From a bacterium HR37 (GTDB lineage: Bacteria > Desulfobacterota_D > UBA1144 > Nemesobacterales > CSP1-2), in NCBI GenBank assembly GCA_002898375.1, contig BEIN01000003.1:91449-155448 (forward strand): a DNA stretch of 64,000 nucleotides, given 5' to 3'. The position numbers were made by a program, and so were the translations under genes. Positions 62,030 through 64,000 of this stretch are shown one piece after another (position 1 is the stretch's first letter; each line of letters opens with the position of its first letter). The notes beneath the pieces were generated by a model. The model made no database searches. It was not told the DNA's origin and worked only from the letters and a program-made list of their open reading frames with translations.

Positions 62030-63112
62030 ATGCAGATTGGCTTTTTTACCATGCCTCTGCATCCACCGGGGTCAGATTTTACCAGGACACTAGATGAGGA
62101 CCTTGAGCAGATTGTCTTTCTAGATAAGCTTGGTTTTAAAGAAGCCTGGATTGGAGAGCACTTTACCGCAGGGTGGGAAAACATACCTGCACCTGACCTT
62201 CTAATAGCAAAGGCTATTCCTCTTACACAAAACATAGTCCTTGGTATAGGAGTTTCATGTATGCCAAACCACAACCCATTTGTACTTGCTCACAGGATTG
62301 CCATGCTTGATCACCTTGCACATGGTCGTTTCTACTGGGGAGTTGGAGCGGGTAGTTTTGTGGGGGACTTTCAGGTTTTTGGCATAAACCCCAAAAGTGG
62401 TGAGCAGAGGACGTTAACATATGAAGCTGTTGAAACTGTACTCAAGTTGTGGACAGATCCTAAGCCGGGTATATATGAGAATAAGTACTGGCGTTTCTGT
62501 GTACCGGAACCACAGCTTGATCTTGGACTTGGGGTTCACGTTAAACCCTATCAGAAACCTCATCCGCCAATAGCTGTTGCTGGAATATCTGAGGGGTCTC
62601 AGACCCTTGAGATCGCTGGGGAGAGAGATTGGATTCCAATGAGTATAAATCTGGTAAACCAGAGGATACTAAAGACTCATTGGGAGGCTGTTGAAAGGGG
62701 AGCACGGAGAAGGGGCGTTGTACCTGATCGTTCAAAGTGGAGGGTTGCAAGGGATGTATACGTAGCTGAAACTACGGATCAGGCAAGGCATGAGGTTCTA
62801 GGTGGTACGTTGGCAAGGGACTTTGAAAGCTATTTCTTTAAGTACGTATCTAAGATCAGGGGAACAATGGATATATTTAAGAGTGACCCCTCTGTACCTG
62901 ATTCCAGTGTGACAGTTGAGTATCTGCTCGATAATCTCTGGATAGTAGGCAGTCCAGATGATGTGGCTGAGAAGATAAGAGCTCTATACGACTACCTTGG
63001 AGGGTTTGGTGTTTTGCTCGTTATGGGTCATGAGTGGCAACCAAAGGAGCAGTGGATTCGCTCTATGACCTTGCTTGTAGAAGAGGTTATGCCAAGACTT
63101 GCTGATCTGTAA
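62030..63112 (+). CDS. LLM-class oxidoreductase, monooxygenase-like
   Basis: A 360-residue TIM-barrel LLM protein. It has the head MQIGFFTMPLHPPG, GFKEAWIGEHFTAGWENIPAPDLLIAKAIPLTQNIVLGIGV near 40-80, AHGRFYWGVGAGSF, KPYQKPHPPIAVAGIS near 175, and a long C-terminal insert. The EHFTAGWEN box resembles FMN-dependent alkanal or limonene-type monooxygenases. The ATG at 62030 lies five bases behind GGAGG; the frame is open from 62018. Pairing with an acyl-CoA ligase suggests oxidation and activation of one substrate, which is inference. Confidence 0.82.
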   Translation: MQIGFFTMPLHPPGSDFTRTLDEDLEQIVFLDKLGFKEAWIGEHFTAGWENIPAPDLLIAKAIPLTQNIVLGIGVSCMPNHNPFVLAHRIAMLDHLAHGRFYWGVGAGSFVGDFQVFGINPKSGEQRTLTYEAVETVLKLWTDPKPGIYENKYWRFCVPEPQLDLGLGVHVKPYQKPHPPIAVAGISEGSQTLEIAGERDWIPMSINLVNQRILKTHWEAVERGARRRGVVPDRSKWRVARDVYVAETTDQARHEVLGGTLARDFESYFFKYVSKIRGTMDIFKSDPSVPDSSVTVEYLLDNLWIVGSPDDVAEKIRALYDYLGGFGVLLVMGHEWQPKEQWIRSMTLLVEEVMPRLADL

Positions 63113-63129
63113 GGTTTTTTCCCAGGGGT

Positions 63130-63753
63130 TCAATCTACTCTTTTAAATATGTAGCCTTCCTTTATAAGACTTGCTGGAAAATATTTAATCCGAAGTTTTA
63201 GCGATTTGAGTAGGATGAAGCCGTTTTCAGTAAATGCCTTTATGTTCCTTTCCCTGCTGTAGGGTTTAAATTTAAAACCCAAACCAACCAGCTTTCCCCA
63301 TATGTTGTCTTTCATCGGGGAGTTAAAGAATATACCTCCGGGCTTGAGATAGGTTTTTAGGTTTCTTATTGCATCTTCCAGATTTAGATACTCTAAAACC
63401 CCTCCCGTAACTACCAGGTCAAACTTCTCATTGAGTTCGGGTATTGGTTTGCTTGCATCTGCTATAAAGGTTCTTACAGAATGAGATAACCCCCTTTTCT
63501 TAAGGTTGTTCCTTAACTCTTCAAGCATGCTTTTATTTAAATCAAATGCCACGACCCTTGCATTTGGAAAGTGCTTTAAAATGGCAAGGGTGTAGAGCCC
63601 TGTACCAGCACCTACATCAAGAACCTTTATTCTTTTTCTTTCCGGAAAGGGGAGTTGTTTTACAAAAAAGTCTACAGCTCTTTTGGAACCGTTTAGGTGA
63701 AGCTCTAGGTCATAGACCTTAGCTATGCTTGAATAAAGAGCGTTAATATCCAT
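63130..63753 (-). CDS. Class I SAM-dependent methyltransferase
   Basis: A 207-residue enzyme with the Rossmann motif VLDVGAGTGLYTLAIL near residue 44, the acidic loop in VVAFDLNKSM near 70, ADASKPIP near 105, and LVVTGGVLEYL near 115. The C-terminal third (about 140-207) is basic and strand-rich. The substrate class cannot be read; the fold resembles UbiE/Methyltransf_11 members. It is a single gene converging with the LLM gene and read away from fbp. Confidence 0.82.
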   Translation of the reverse strand: MDINALYSSIAKVYDLELHLNGSKRAVDFFVKQLPFPERKRIKVLDVGAGTGLYTLAILKHFPNARVVAFDLNKSMLEELRNNLKKRGLSHSVRTFIADASKPIPELNEKFDLVVTGGVLEYLNLEDAIRNLKTYLKPGGIFFNSPMKDNIWGKLVGLGFKFKPYSRERNIKAFTENGFILLKSLKLRIKYFPASLIKEGYIFKRVD

Positions 63754-63828
63754 ATCAAAAATTCTATAATTTTAACAAAGAAAGGGGTTTTGTAAATAGT
63801 TTTTTTGAACCAATTATAATCTGGGTAT

Positions 63829-63858
63829 AAAATCCCCTTTTCAGGTCACAGGGGTTTT
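63829..63858 (-). terminator. Terminator between fbp and the methyltransferase gene
   Basis: AAAATCCCC and GGGGTTTT (63829-63837 and 63851-63858) form a stem with a 13-base loop. On the minus strand it is followed by ATTTTAT, fitting an intrinsic terminator 40 bases beyond the fbp stop. Confidence 0.65.
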
Positions 63859-63898
63859 GCTTTGACTGGATAAGAGCTACCCCCTTTCCGGGTACTGG

Positions 63899-64000
63899 CT
63901 ATAAGGCTGCCGGTGGAGAAAACTTAGCCATAAACTCCTCAGCTTTTAAGACCATTTCCTCTGAGCCTATAAATATAGGTGTTCGCTGGTGTAGCTCCCT
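63899..64000 (-). CDS. fbp: Fructose-1,6-bisphosphatase class I, 3' end only
   Basis: The last 33 codons of a minus-strand gene that continues beyond the window. The residues [20 protein letters not shown] are the characteristic C-terminus of class I fructose-1,6-bisphosphatase (HQRxPLFIGS). It catalyses the gluconeogenic step from fructose 1,6-bisphosphate to fructose 6-phosphate, the substrate of Pgi encoded at 37206-38576. Identification rests on this short but distinctive block. Confidence 0.8.
   Translation of the reverse strand, partial: RELHQRTPIFIGSEEMVLKAEEFMAKFSPPAAL

Noticed and set aside
1..64000. CRISPR arrays, prophage, transposons, integration sites
   Set aside because: No regularly spaced repeats, phage or transposase genes, or tRNA-linked direct repeats were seen.

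Overview
The window is chromosomal DNA of a Gram-negative bacterium. It encodes a TonB-dependent outer-membrane receptor, LapA, TatC and a lipoprotein. Codon use is rich in AGG/AGA and ATA, GC looks low (not computed), TTG and GTG starts are common, and several start codons have no ribosome binding site. The mix of F420 cofactor genes (cofG, cofH), F420-type luciferase-like oxidoreductases, HisZ, sigma54 promoters and a c-di-GMP-I riboswitch fits a deltaproteobacterium-like or deep-branching lineage, perhaps thermophilic. I cannot fix the phylum from sequence alone. I see no tRNA, rRNA, CRISPR array, insertion sequence or prophage. The DNA looks like vertically inherited chromosome with a few unusual cassettes.

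Layout. 1-3796: branched-chain amino acid type ABC importer operon. 3803-6271: cofG-cofH for the F420 chromophore. 6409-10894: M24 peptidase, membrane hydrolase, a small unknown, MazG and phosphoglycerate mutase. 10955-11915: promoter, c-di-GMP-I riboswitch and a Cys-rich exported protein. 11916-14473: a long structured leader, CstA and a coupled thioredoxin-like protein. 14450-18239: a six-gene minus-strand cassette (stand-alone ClpB-D2-like AAA+ ATPase, zinc-ribbon-like protein, degenerate ImmA/IrrE-like protein, unknown protein, DsbA-like protein, PAS-GcvH fusion). I could match this cassette to no described system. 18311-26208: amidase, acetyl-CoA synthetase, and a CbrB/CbrA-type two-component system, with a sigma54 promoter and tandem palindromes in front of acs. 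26252-34011: lipA and a housekeeping run (lapA, HIT, sppA, rpsA, ispH, cmk, aroA). 34055-39678: GST, DUF1152, AEC transporter, DoxX, pgi, fabH. 39743-47661: vitamin B12 uptake operon under a cobalamin riboswitch, including a BtuG-like beta-propeller lipoprotein. 47666-50411: two divergent LLM oxidoreductases and a carbonic anhydrase. 50421-55704: rsfS, nadD, purA, hisZ, serA. 55853-64000: tatC, a sigma54-controlled amt with a C-terminal extension, a flotillin-like protein, acyl-CoA ligase plus LLM protein, a methyltransferase, and the 3' end of an fbp gene.

How it fits together. The organism appears to scavenge small organic nitrogen and carbon. The importer, CstA, amidase (acetamide to acetate and ammonia), Acs (acetate to acetyl-CoA) and Amt form a coherent set, and acs and amt each have a sigma54 promoter. 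CofG and CofH make the deazaflavin chromophore that the three LLM-family proteins could use as F420.

The most notable observations are the undescribed six-gene cassette with its PAS-lipoyl fusion, the CbrAB-sigma54-acs control region, the BtuG-like protein outside its usual setting, and three genes whose best-placed start codon is ATA or ATT.
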